Positions 6,736 to 14,391 of a stretch of 18,220 nt of DNA are shown here, in pieces. The notes under the pieces were generated by a model that saw nothing but the letters and a program-made list of their open reading frames with translations, had not been told where the DNA came from and did no database searches. Where the stretch lies: positions 1 through 18,220 of the forward strand of contig WFWF01000104.1 in assembly GCA_015491275.1 (NCBI GenBank), given 5' to 3'. This DNA is from Aquificales bacterium. GTDB taxonomy: Bacteria > Aquificota > Aquificia > Aquificales > Aquificaceae. Made by a program: the position numbers and the translations under genes. The number at the start of each line of letters is the position of its first letter. Position 1 is the stretch's first letter.

Positions 6736-7524
6736 ATGTTCAGAGCGTTGTGGACTTCAGCATCCGGAATGACAGCCCAGCAAACAAATCTGGACATTAT
6801 ATCCCACAATATGGCTAATGTAAGCACGGTGGGTTATAAGAAGATGAGACCGACCTTTCAGGAGCTTCTTTATCAAACTGTAAGGGACCCCGGCGCTCCC
6901 ACATCACCGGTTACGAGGAATCCTTCTGGCTTTCAGATAGGTCTCGGTGTTTACATATCCGACACCTATGGTATATTTACTCAAGGAAACATAACCCAAA
7001 CGGGTAATCAGCTTGATGTAGCTATTCAGGGGGACGGATTTTTTAAGGTGATACTGCCTGACGGAACCATAGCCTACACAAGGAGCGGTCAATTGAGGAT
7101 TGATCAGGAAGGTAGAATTGTAAACTCCGAAGGTTATCCCATAGATCCCGAAATTATAATTCCTCAGGATGCTGTTTCCGTAGGTATAGGTCCGGACGGT
7201 ACAGTAACGGTTATAAGGCAAAACTCAACATACGCTGAAGAGGTAGGAAGAATTGAGCTTGCCCGTTTTATAAATCCGGCGGGTCTGAGAAGGATGGGCA
7301 ACAACTTGTATCTCCAAACCTATGCTTCCGGCGAACCTATTATAGATTATCCTGGTAATCAGGGTTTGGGAACATTGTTGCAGGGCTATTTGGAGTCATC
7401 AAATGTTAATATAGTAGAGGAGATGGTTAATCTTATAATAGCTCAGAGGGCCTATGAGTTTAATTCAAAGGGTATCACTGCAGCGGACGAGATGCTTTCC
7501 CAGGCTGCTAATCTGCGTCGTTAG
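6736..7524 (+). CDS. flgG: Flagellar distal rod protein FlgG
   Basis: A 262-aa protein, the normal length for FlgG, which forms the distal rod of the flagellar basal body that crosses the periplasm and is exported by the flagellar type III apparatus (no Sec signal peptide). The N-terminus MFRALWTSASGMTAQQTNLD with SHNMANVSTVGYKK is the rod/hook family signature, the central domain contains NITQTGNQLDVAIQGDGFF, and the C-terminus SNVNIVEEMVNLIIAQRAYEFNSK is the FlgG/FlgE-type coiled-coil end. Ribosome site AAGGAGG at 6722-6728, seven bases from ATG. A sigma-28 promoter precedes it, and flgA follows with a long overlap. Confidence 0.96.
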   Translation: MFRALWTSASGMTAQQTNLDIISHNMANVSTVGYKKMRPTFQELLYQTVRDPGAPTSPVTRNPSGFQIGLGVYISDTYGIFTQGNITQTGNQLDVAIQGDGFFKVILPDGTIAYTRSGQLRIDQEGRIVNSEGYPIDPEIIIPQDAVSVGIGPDGTVTVIRQNSTYAEEVGRIELARFINPAGLRRMGNNLYLQTYASGEPIIDYPGNQGLGTLLQGYLESSNVNIVEEMVNLIIAQRAYEFNSKGITAADEMLSQAANLRR

Positions 7525-8140
7525 TATATTACTGCTGAGCAATTACGCTTTCGGTAGTGTTGAAGATTTAATAAGATCTGAAGTTAAACGAATTTACGGT
7601 GACAAAGTAAGAATAGAAAGCATAAGTGTTTACATACCTCCGGGAACGAGTATTGAGAATCCTGCTGTAAAAATACATCTTAGAGAAGGATACGGAGAGG
7701 GTTCCGCAACAATTGTCGTCGGAAAGAGGTTATTAAGGGCTAAGTTAAAAGTCTCTTGGAAGATCAAGGTTCCTGTGGCGGTAACGGACATTGAGAGGGG
7801 AGAAGCAATATCGCCCGGCAAATTTAGATGGGAATATAGATATATTGCTAAGAATATAAGGGATATACCTCCCCAGGGTGTTGATCTTTACGACTACGAA
7901 GCCATGCGCAGTATAAAAAGCGGGGAGATAATAAGAAAGAGATTTTTGAGGAAAAGATATCTTGTAAGAAAGGGTGACATGGTAAGGCTCTTTTACAAAA
8001 GGGGAAGTATTGAGATATCCTATGAGGGCGAAGCACTTGAGAACGGATACAGGGGATCCCTTATAAGGGTGAGGGTTCTGTCTTCGGGCAAGATAATAAA
8101 AGGCAAGGTTTTATCCGAAGGTGAGGTGGAAATTAAGTGA
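7454..8140 (+). CDS. flgA: Flagellar basal body P-ring formation protein FlgA
   Basis: A 228-aa periplasmic chaperone for assembly of the P ring (FlgI) around the rod. The C-terminal half carries the SAF-type beta-clip domain typical of FlgA: VTDIERGEAISPGKFRWEYR, then SIKSGEIIRKRFL, VRKGDMVRLFYKRGSIEISYEGEALENGYRG and IRVRVLSSGKIIKGKV. The N-terminus has a signal peptide: basic n-region, core LLICVVSILLL, cleavage near NYAFG. No ATG/GTG/TTG lies between 7454 and the hydrophobic core, so ATG 7454 is the best start, giving an unusually long 71-base overlap with flgG and an n-region of about 17 residues. GAGGG lies just upstream. The stop overlaps the coaE start by four bases. Confidence 0.88.
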   Translation: MSLIQRVSLQRTRCFPRLLICVVSILLLSNYAFGSVEDLIRSEVKRIYGDKVRIESISVYIPPGTSIENPAVKIHLREGYGEGSATIVVGKRLLRAKLKVSWKIKVPVAVTDIERGEAISPGKFRWEYRYIAKNIRDIPPQGVDLYDYEAMRSIKSGEIIRKRFLRKRYLVRKGDMVRLFYKRGSIEISYEGEALENGYRGSLIRVRVLSSGKIIKGKVLSEGEVEIK

Positions 8141-8727
8141 AGAAAATAGGTATAACGGGAAATCTCGGGTGCGGTAAATCTACTGTGGGGAAAATGTTTA
8201 AAAAATTAGGTGCGATTGTGGTAGATGCGGACGAGATAATAAGGGAGTTTTATGAAAAGAATTCGCCCATTTATGACAAACTTGTTTCTCTTCTTGGTGA
8301 TAAGGTAGTTAATGAAAGAGGAGATATTGATAGAAAGAGGGTTGCGGATATAGTTTTTGAAAATCCTGAACTTTTAAAAAAGCTTGAGAAGATAACCCAT
8401 ACAGCTTTATACGAAAGACTTGGTGAGATAGAAAAGAATCTGGGGAAAGATGAAATTTTTATGATAGAAGCGAGCCTCATATTTGAGAAAAATACGAGAC
8501 ACATGTACGATAAGGTTATAGTTGTTTATGCACCCTACGATGAATGTAAGAAGAGAGCTGTAGAGAAAGGAATGCCACCCGAAGATTTTGAAAGGAGGAT
8601 GAGATATCAGATGGATATTGATAAGAAAAGGGAGCTTGCGGATATAGTTATAGACAACAGCGGAGATATAAGTAGCACATGGGAGCAAGTGAAAAAGGTT
8701 TATAAAATACTAAAATCTGATCCGTAA
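8137..8727 (+). CDS. coaE: Dephospho-CoA kinase
   Basis: A 196-aa enzyme that phosphorylates the 3'-OH of dephospho-CoA, the last step of coenzyme A synthesis. The P-loop ITGNLGCGKSTV is at residues 4-15, followed by the DADEI motif, the helical lid region with ENPELLKKLEKITH, and the FMIEASLIFEKN segment (normally VPLLFE in the family). Start is GTG 8137, overlapping the flgA stop (GTGA), with AGGTGAGGTGG a few bases upstream. A housekeeping gene lodged between flgA and flgM implies co-transcription with flagellar genes. Confidence 0.95.
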   Translation: MKKIGITGNLGCGKSTVGKMFKKLGAIVVDADEIIREFYEKNSPIYDKLVSLLGDKVVNERGDIDRKRVADIVFENPELLKKLEKITHTALYERLGEIEKNLGKDEIFMIEASLIFEKNTRHMYDKVIVVYAPYDECKKRAVEKGMPPEDFERRMRYQMDIDKKRELADIVIDNSGDISSTWEQVKKVYKILKSDP

Positions 8728-8737
8728 AATCCGATAT
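8711..8737 (+). promoter_or_regulatory. Sigma-28 (FliA) promoter upstream of flgM
   Basis: TAAAATCT at 8711-8718, exactly 11 bases, then TCCGATAT at 8730-8737: 6/8 and 6/8 to the FliA consensus TAAAGTTT-N11-GCCGATAA, with the CCGAT core intact. The predicted start near 8743 gives a leader of about 17 nt retaining GGGGTGAT as ribosome site. A sigma-70-like TATAAT (8735-8740) overlaps the same place, so both forms of polymerase might use it. Placing flgM under sigma-28 is the standard feedback arrangement. Confidence 0.72.
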
Positions 8738-8759
8738 AATATTACGGGGTGATTAGAAG

Positions 8760-9017
8760 ATGATAAACAGGGTAGAGATCGGTAAACTTGTTAACTATGT
8801 TGTTAATTTGGAAAAAAGAAAGGGTGTAAAGGGGAGTGAATCGGTTAAAGGCGATAGGGTGGAGATTTCAAGTGTTGCAAAGGAAGCATCAAAGGTTGAT
8901 TATGATGATATAAAGTTAAAGGTAGAGAGGATTAAAAGGGAAATAGAAAACGGTACCTATGAGGTTTCCCCGGATAAAATAGTCTCTGGCATATACAAGT
9001 TCATGGGTATTGAATAA
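8760..9017 (+). CDS. flgM: Anti-sigma-28 factor FlgM
   Basis: An 85-aa protein that binds and inhibits sigma-28 (FliA) until the hook-basal body is finished, after which it is exported. The family pattern is present: a poorly structured N-terminal half with GDRVEISSVAKEASK, then the sigma-binding helices KLKVERIKREIENGTYEV and SPDKIVSGIYKFMG. Length is typical; the Aquifex FlgM/sigma-28 complex has been solved structurally, and this protein has similar size. Start ATG 8760 with GGGGTGAT upstream. Its promoter has a sigma-28 match, consistent with autoregulation. Confidence 0.92.
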   Translation: MINRVEIGKLVNYVVNLEKRKGVKGSESVKGDRVEISSVAKEASKVDYDDIKLKVERIKREIENGTYEVSPDKIVSGIYKFMGIE

Positions 9018-9043
9018 TACAACTTTCCTAACACTCCACCCTG

Positions 9044-10174
9044 ATGGATTGGATCCTTAAAAGGCTTGAGCTAATAAAAAGCGAAGATCTTTACAGAGAA
9101 AGAATAGTTTCTGATAACCTCATCAATTTGTGTTCAAACGATTATTTGGGTTTAGGAAAAAACAGAGATGTTATAAGGGCATGTGTTGATGCTTGTTGGG
9201 ATCTTGGTGTAGGATCGGGGGCTTCTCAGCTTGTGTCTGGATATACATCATGGCATAAAAAACTTGAAGACAAATTAAAGGAATTTAAAGGAACTGAAGG
9301 ATGCGTACTTTTCGGTTCGGGCTATCTTGCCAATATAGGGGCAATACCCGTACTTGCGGAGGAGGGTGATCTTATTCTGAGTGATGAGCTGAATCACGCT
9401 TCAATAATAGACGGGTGTAAACTTTCTAAGGCTGAGGTACGCATATTCAAACACAGAGATTACGAGGATCTATACGATCAGCTAAAGGAAATGAGGAGCC
9501 GTTATAGGAAGGTACTCATAGTTACAGACAGTGTTTTCAGTATGGAAGGGGATGTGGCAGATATATCCGCCCTGCAAAGTATATGCGAAGAATTTGATTG
9601 TATGCTTTACATAGATGATGCTCACTCTACGGGTGTGCTCGGTAAGGGAAAAGGCTCACTGCAGGAGTTCGGGGTTGAGTGGAAGGAAAATATAATTGTG
9701 ATGGGAACCTTATCAAAGGCTGTTGGTTCCTACGGTGCCTTTATCTGCGGATCTTCCGCACTTGTAGAGTACATTGTAAATAGGGTCAGGAGTTTGATAT
9801 TTTCAACATCCATTCCTCCACATCTTTGTGCATCAGCAATTAAAGCATTGGAAATTATTGAAAAGGATGTAACTCTTATAGAGGAATTAAAAATAAGATC
9901 CGAGGAAACCTATGTTTTTTTAAAAGAAAAAGGGGTGGATGTTTTATGGAACGGCACACCCATATTGCCGATTATTATAGGAGAGGAGGAAAAGGCTCTG
10001 AAGATTTCAGAAAAACTTCTTTCCGAGGGCATACTTTTGAGGGCTATAAGATATCCTGCTGTACCTAAGGGAAAAGCACGGCTGAGACTCACCGTATCTC
10101 TCCTGTATAGGAGGGATGAGTGGTTCGGATATATTGATATTGTTGTTAATACTTTAAAAAATTTAAAAGGGTAG
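9044..10174 (+). CDS. bioF: 8-amino-7-oxononanoate synthase
   Basis: A 376-aa PLP enzyme of the alpha-oxoamine synthase family, condensing pimeloyl-ACP/CoA with alanine in biotin synthesis. Seen: NLCSNDYLGLG at residues 28-38, GSGASQLVSGYTSWHKKLE, DELNHASIIDG, TDSVFSMEGD, DDAHSTGVLG with His194, and the PLP lysine K225 in GTLSKAVGSYG. Length is right for BioF; 2-amino-3-ketobutyrate CoA ligase (Kbl) is a close paralogue that cannot be fully excluded because no other bio gene is in the window. The gap to flgM is 26 bases and no Shine-Dalgarno precedes ATG 9044. Confidence 0.88.
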   Translation: MDWILKRLELIKSEDLYRERIVSDNLINLCSNDYLGLGKNRDVIRACVDACWDLGVGSGASQLVSGYTSWHKKLEDKLKEFKGTEGCVLFGSGYLANIGAIPVLAEEGDLILSDELNHASIIDGCKLSKAEVRIFKHRDYEDLYDQLKEMRSRYRKVLIVTDSVFSMEGDVADISALQSICEEFDCMLYIDDAHSTGVLGKGKGSLQEFGVEWKENIIVMGTLSKAVGSYGAFICGSSALVEYIVNRVRSLIFSTSIPPHLCASAIKALEIIEKDVTLIEELKIRSEETYVFLKEKGVDVLWNGTPILPIIIGEEEKALKISEKLLSEGILLRAIRYPAVPKGKARLRLTVSLLYRRDEWFGYIDIVVNTLKNLKG

Positions 10175-10206
10175 TAAAATTTATCTTATCGTAGAAAGGG
10201 ACGGAG

Positions 10207-12075
10207 ATGGGAAAAGTTCTTATTGTTTGCCTTTCGGTGGTTGCCTTGGCTTTCTCCGTGAAGATAAAACCAGAGGTAATTGAGCAGAGGAAATCACCTA
10301 AGTACAAGGAAAACCTTATTCCTATCAGAAAGGATCTTAACAGAAAGGCAAAAAGGAAGGTTGTAAGGTACGACGGAAAAATAGGGCTCCCTTCTAAAAG
10401 GGGAGTTCCTGCGGTGGGTAAAGCTTTGGGTGTTAGCATTTACACGGATGACATGTACTGTGAAAAAGGGGTGTGTATTATTGCGGTTGTTCTTGAAGGC
10501 GGAAAGGGGGGAAGAGTTCACTTTTCGGAGTTTAACTTAAAGAAGGGGGAGCGTGTTGTTGTAAGATCACCAGAAGGTGATGTTATTTACGAATACAGAG
10601 GTACAGGTCCCCACGGGCGGGGTGATTTTTGGAGCGGTATAGTACCTTACGATACACTGTATGTTGAATACTATTTCATAGGTAAATATCCTCGGAGGAG
10701 CTTTAAAATAGACAAGGTCACATACCTGTGGGATTTTCCTGTTCGTAAAAGGCAACCGCCCGACCCTATAGGTAAGCCTCCCTGTAATGCCAAGGATGCG
10801 GTATGTTGCCCTTCGGATGTATGTTTCACACAATTTATGGATGCGGTTGCCCTATACTCCTTCATAGGTAGGGACGGTTATGAGTATTTGTGTACGGGAA
10901 CTCTTGTTTCAAATTTATCCGCAAATCATGATCCCCTCTTTATTACGGCAAGTCACTGTATAAGTACCCAGAAGGAGGCGGAAACTGCCAACTTTTGGTT
11001 TAATTACTATAACTCATCATGTAATCCAACTAATCCAGATGCTGACAGAAGGGCTGTTTATGTGCCTTATGCTACATTATTGGACACCTACGCGGACGGA
11101 GATGCGACACTTTTAAGGATAGACGGTAGCCTTCGAATAGACCTTACGAGTTACTTTCTCGCGGGTGTTCTTTTCAACGGTAACATAGTAATAGGTAGTA
11201 GTGTTTTCGGATACAGCCATCCCCTCGGTAATCCCCTTATCTACCACGCGGGCGTTATCGGAAATATATGCGAATCCGATTTCCTTATCCCGAGGGTTAT
11301 AAGATGTAACGGTAGCGGTAACAGTTTTTTGGTAAGGTGGGATGATGGAGGTACTCACGGAGGATCAAGCGGTTCTTGTCTTTTTTATAGACTCGGTAGT
11401 GAATGGTACTGTATAGGTATCCTTTCCTTCGGTGAAAGACCGACCGCCCAATGTCCTCCTTTAAAGGATTTCTTCGCAGATGTTTCCGTTTTTTACAATA
11501 CAAGATCCGCAGTCAGGGAGTATTTTTCTTACGGTTTGGGGGATGATATATATGAGGAAAACGATACCCTTCAAAATCCTACACTTATAAGTCTTAATTG
11601 CGGGGATTCCCTTAATATTACGGGATTGATTGTAAAGGATATGGACAAGGATTTTTTTATTTTTGAAGCTCCGAAAGGATGTATTATACAAATAAATGTT
11701 AATTTTAAACATATATTCGGAGATATAGATATATACCTGTACGACACTTCCGGTAATAGGCTTGCATCATCAACGGGTACAGGGGACGGCGAAAGTATTA
11801 GTTTTACATTTACTTCAAATGATGGCGTTATTTTGGAGGTTGATTTAGTGGATGACACCTTTCAGGAGTATTCTCTTACGGTAAACTCACGCCCGAAGGA
11901 AGAGCCTCCTACCTGTAGCGTTACTATAAATAACGGTGCGGAATTTACAAACAATTTAGATGTTAACCTTGCCATTACCGCGAGCGATTCAGTATTCTCA
12001 ACCGTGAACTTGAGATATGCATTTATGAGGAAGGGAAAGGGTGCACTACTTGGGTTCCCTTCTCTCCGAATGTAG
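10207..12075 (+). CDS. Secreted trypsin-like (lysyl-endopeptidase type) protease, N-terminal part of a split gene
   Basis: The first 622 codons of a large exported protease. Residues 1-17 are a signal peptide (VLIVCLSVVALAF). A basic pro-region with a beta-rich segment follows to about 205. Residues 205-440 form an S1-family domain: His250 in TASHC, Asp299 in DGDATLL, and Ser388 in GGSSGSC, with many cysteines (C200, C201, C206, C229, C251, C272 and others) fitting a disulfide-bonded extracellular enzyme of the lysyl endopeptidase/glutamyl peptidase style. Residues 447-560 form a PPC domain (EENDTLQNPT...DFFIFEAPKG...GDIDIYLYD). The frame leaves its natural course near 12022-12024 and stops at 12075; the missing C-terminal domains continue one frame back. 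Upstream AAAGGGACGGAG provides a ribosome site. Confidence 0.85.
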   Translation: MGKVLIVCLSVVALAFSVKIKPEVIEQRKSPKYKENLIPIRKDLNRKAKRKVVRYDGKIGLPSKRGVPAVGKALGVSIYTDDMYCEKGVCIIAVVLEGGKGGRVHFSEFNLKKGERVVVRSPEGDVIYEYRGTGPHGRGDFWSGIVPYDTLYVEYYFIGKYPRRSFKIDKVTYLWDFPVRKRQPPDPIGKPPCNAKDAVCCPSDVCFTQFMDAVALYSFIGRDGYEYLCTGTLVSNLSANHDPLFITASHCISTQKEAETANFWFNYYNSSCNPTNPDADRRAVYVPYATLLDTYADGDATLLRIDGSLRIDLTSYFLAGVLFNGNIVIGSSVFGYSHPLGNPLIYHAGVIGNICESDFLIPRVIRCNGSGNSFLVRWDDGGTHGGSSGSCLFYRLGSEWYCIGILSFGERPTAQCPPLKDFFADVSVFYNTRSAVREYFSYGLGDDIYEENDTLQNPTLISLNCGDSLNITGLIVKDMDKDFFIFEAPKGCIIQINVNFKHIFGDIDIYLYDTSGNRLASSTGTGDGESISFTFTSNDGVILEVDLVDDTFQEYSLTVNSRPKEEPPTCSVTINNGAEFTNNLDVNLAITASDSVFSTVNLRYAFMRKGKGALLGFPSLRM

Positions 12076-12083
12076 GTTTTACT

Positions 12084-13169
12084 GTGTCACCGACGGATGG
12101 TACTAAGATTATTAATGTTGATATTAGGAACCCTTTGGGGGTTCAATCCTCTTGTAGCGATAGTATAATACTTGACGCCACACCCCCATCCGGCGGTACC
12201 TTAAATGCGAGCCTGACGAATGTAACTACCATAACCCTTTCATGGAGCGGTTTCAGTGACAACCTTACAGGTATTTCCGAATACATTCTTGTTTACGATA
12301 CATCCGCACCTCCGTCAAGTTGTCAAGAAGGCAATCCACTTTACAGGGGTCAGATGAACTCTTATGTTCACGATGGTATATCTCCCGGATATACCTATTA
12401 CTACAGGTTATGTGCGGTTGACGGAGCAGGTAATATCTCCCCGGGCGTTTCCTCTTATATAACCGTGAATAACGAACCCCCAGTTATAGAAAGCTTTACA
12501 GCAAATCCAATGGAGGGATATGCTCCTTTAACTGTAACCTTTTCATGGAGTGTCAGTGACAGAGAAGGAGATAAACTTTCATGTGAGATTGATATAGGTA
12601 ACAACGGACTTGTTGACTTTTCAATATCTGATTGTACACCCAATACATTTTCCTTCACATTTGACAATCCGGGAACCTATCCCGTTAAACTTATAGTATC
12701 GGACAGCGGTGGAAACAGGTCGGAGGCGGTTGTCAGTGTAAATGTTCTTGAAAAGCAAGATGTTAACAAACCTCCTTACATATCATACTTTGATGTCTTT
12801 CCTACTCAGGGAGTGGCTCCCTTAAAGATAAGGATAGGCTTCAGTGTAGGAGATCCCGAGGGTGATACGCTGAGCTGTTATATAGATATTGATGGGGACG
12901 GAAAGGCGGATTATGAGATACAAAATTGTACTTCCGGTAATTTGACACACGAATATAAGAAGGAGGGGCATTATACCGTGATTCTTACCGTTAAGGATGA
13001 AGGAGGTAATTCCGCAAGGGAAGAAGTGTCTGTAACCGTTGTTGATGAGATTCTTACCGATGACACGGAGAATAATATATTCGGTTGTAGCGGTAGTTTG
13101 GGCGGTTTAATTTATGTTTTAATTTTCCTGAGCATAGTCTTCTTCAGGAGATTAAAATTAATAAACTAA
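12084..13169 (+). CDS. C-terminal part of the split protease: Fn3-like, two PKD domains and a Cys/TM/Arg tail
   Basis: This frame is the displaced continuation of the preceding gene: it reads back without a stop through CTTWVPFSPNVGF to a TAT codon at 12024, joining the interrupted Ig-like segment. The GTG at 12084 is therefore not a convincing native start. Domains: end of an Ig-like module, a fibronectin-III-like module (DATPPSGG...GYTYYYRLCAVDGAGN), then two PKD modules (PPVIESFTANPMEG...VNVLE and PPYISYFDVFPTQG...VTVVD), each with a GDKLSCEIDI or GDTLSCYIDI motif. The last 30 residues read GCSGSLGG, a hydrophobic segment LIYVLIFLSIVFF, then RRLKLIN, like bacterial C-terminal sorting tails. 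It would display the protease at the surface. dcd starts at the very next base. Confidence 0.8.
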   Translation: MSPTDGTKIINVDIRNPLGVQSSCSDSIILDATPPSGGTLNASLTNVTTITLSWSGFSDNLTGISEYILVYDTSAPPSSCQEGNPLYRGQMNSYVHDGISPGYTYYYRLCAVDGAGNISPGVSSYITVNNEPPVIESFTANPMEGYAPLTVTFSWSVSDREGDKLSCEIDIGNNGLVDFSISDCTPNTFSFTFDNPGTYPVKLIVSDSGGNRSEAVVSVNVLEKQDVNKPPYISYFDVFPTQGVAPLKIRIGFSVGDPEGDTLSCYIDIDGDGKADYEIQNCTSGNLTHEYKKEGHYTVILTVKDEGGNSAREEVSVTVVDEILTDDTENNIFGCSGSLGGLIYVLIFLSIVFFRRLKLIN

Positions 13170-13709
13170 ATGATACTGAGCGATAGGACCTTGAGAAGGC
13201 TTATTTCCGCAGGTGAGCTTTTAATAGAACCCTTTAATGAAGAGTGCATTCAATGTTCCTCCATTGATCTTCGGCTTGGTGATGAGATAGGTTTTTATGA
13301 GGGAAGCTATATGATAGATATAAAGAAAGATACCTTTAAGATAGAGGTAAGGAAAATAGAGGAAGAGTTTATTATTCTCCCGAGGCAATTCGTACTTGCC
13401 ACCACCCTTGAATATATAAAATTGCCCGATAATGTGACCGCCTTTGTGGAGGGGAGATCCTCTTTGGGGAGGCTCGGTCTATTTATAGAAAATGCGGGAT
13501 GGGTTGATGCGGGATTTGAGGGGCAGATAACCCTTGAACTTTTTAATGCAAATAAAAGACCTATTAAGCTTTACAAGGGTATGAGAATATGTCAACTTGT
13601 ATTTGCAAGATTGGATGGGAAGCCTTCAAGATCCTACAGCGGTAAATATAAGGGGCAGAGGGGAGTTACACCGTCCCGTATATTCATGGATTCCGACATT
13701 CATCCATAA
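13170..13709 (+). CDS. dcd: dCTP deaminase
   Basis: A 179-aa enzyme of the dUTPase/DCD fold that deaminates dCTP to dUTP for thymidylate synthesis. Motifs: SSIDLRLG near residues 30-37, LATTLEYIKLPDNVTAFVEGRSSLGRLGL with the Ser-Arg substrate motif, GWVDAGFEGQITLEL with the catalytic Glu, and a C-terminal KYKGQRGVTPSR. The ENAGWVDAGF wording and the KYxGQRGxTPSR tail are closer to the bifunctional dCTP deaminase/dUTPase type (Methanocaldococcus, Mycobacterium) than to the E. coli enzyme, so dUTP hydrolysis to dUMP is possible. The ATG directly abuts the protease stop with no close Shine-Dalgarno. The 3' end overlaps the convergent otsB gene by 26 bases. Confidence 0.92.
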   Translation: MILSDRTLRRLISAGELLIEPFNEECIQCSSIDLRLGDEIGFYEGSYMIDIKKDTFKIEVRKIEEEFIILPRQFVLATTLEYIKLPDNVTAFVEGRSSLGRLGLFIENAGWVDAGFEGQITLELFNANKRPIKLYKGMRICQLVFARLDGKPSRSYSGKYKGQRGVTPSRIFMDSDIHP

Positions 13710-14391
13710 TCTTTAAAAGCCATAGGCGGACTTCTTCCGTATTTTTGAATATACCGTCAATCTCCACGGGCGGTTTATTTTCACCCACATAGTAAGCTTT
13801 TCCTCCCAACCGTTTTATTGTTTTGAAAGCATCAAAATCTGTTGTATCATCCCCCACATATATGGCTTCCAAAGGATTCCAACCCGTCACATTAAAAAGG
13901 TTTATAATGCCTTTTCCCTTGTTTGTATCAGAGTATAAAGCCTCATAAACCTTTTTACCTTCAATAATCTTCCTTGGGGGGTACTTATTTACAAATTCAT
14001 AAAATATCCTTTTTATCCTTTCTACATCCCCTTTAAACCTTCTATAGTGAAGGGCAAAGCCACCTCTCTTATCCTCAATATTTATCCCTTCAAACTGGGA
14101 TATTTCTTTTTTCAACTCCTCAAGGGGAGGAGGATTATCTATTCTTTCTTCAAATATCTTTATTGAATTCCTGAATATTTCAACACCGTGAGATGTTATA
14201 AGGTATATCGTATCCTTTATATCTCCGAATACATTTTTAAAGCTTTTATAATCCCTTCCCGTAACTATGGCTAACTTACAGTTTTCTGAGATATATTCTA
14301 TGATCCTTTTTGTTTCTGCATCTATCCTTGCAAGTTCTGGCTTTTCTGCTATAGGAACAATGGTCCCGTCGTAATCCAGAAGGAGTATCAT
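13684..14391 (-). CDS. otsB: Trehalose-6-phosphate phosphatase-like HAD enzyme
   Basis: A 235-aa HAD phosphatase with a type IIB cap, matching the OtsB family: motif I LLLDYDGTIVPI (nucleophile D6), motif II AIVTGRDYKSF, the LITSHGVEIF segment, the cap region with RGGFALHYRRFKGD and EGKKVYEALYSDTNKGKGI (Lys of motif III), and motif IV IYVGDDTTDFDAF. It would release free trehalose, a compatible solute, from trehalose-6-phosphate. No synthase (otsA) lies in the window, so the exact sugar phosphate is inferred. Its ATG overlaps the gcvPA stop (ATGA), implying coupling with the glycine cleavage genes. Confidence 0.85.
   Translation of the reverse strand: MILLLDYDGTIVPIAEKPELARIDAETKRIIEYISENCKLAIVTGRDYKSFKNVFGDIKDTIYLITSHGVEIFRNSIKIFEERIDNPPPLEELKKEISQFEGINIEDKRGGFALHYRRFKGDVERIKRIFYEFVNKYPPRKIIEGKKVYEALYSDTNKGKGIINLFNVTGWNPLEAIYVGDDTTDFDAFKTIKRLGGKAYYVGENKPPVEIDGIFKNTEEVRLWLLKIMDECRNP

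Larger units (their letters stand above)
10207..13169 (+). pseudogene. Whole protease locus interrupted by a single -1 frameshift
   Basis: Adding one T to the TTT run at 12022-12024 joins LRYAF to YEEGKGCTTWVPF and gives one uninterrupted reading frame of nearly 990 residues with S1 protease, PPC, Ig-like, Fn3-like and two PKD domains. Both parts show intact domains with no other damage, so the lesion is recent, a phase-variation event, or a sequencing error in a homopolymer. The TTT-ATG context is not a canonical programmed -1 slippery heptamer. Confidence 0.75.

Noticed and set aside
8722..8747. CCGTAA/TTACGG inverted repeat after coaE as a terminator
   Set aside because: Only 6 bp with a 14-base loop and no U-tract; it coincides with the flgM promoter.
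10175..10201. TAAAATTT before the protease gene, 7/8 to the sigma-28 -35 box
   Set aside because: The bases 11 positions downstream (GAAAGGGA) have no likeness to the -10 box.
12015..12040. Programmed -1 ribosomal frameshift in the protease
   Set aside because: The A-TTT-ATG context is not an X-XXY-YYZ slippery heptamer and I see no obvious downstream structure; a base loss in the T run is simpler.
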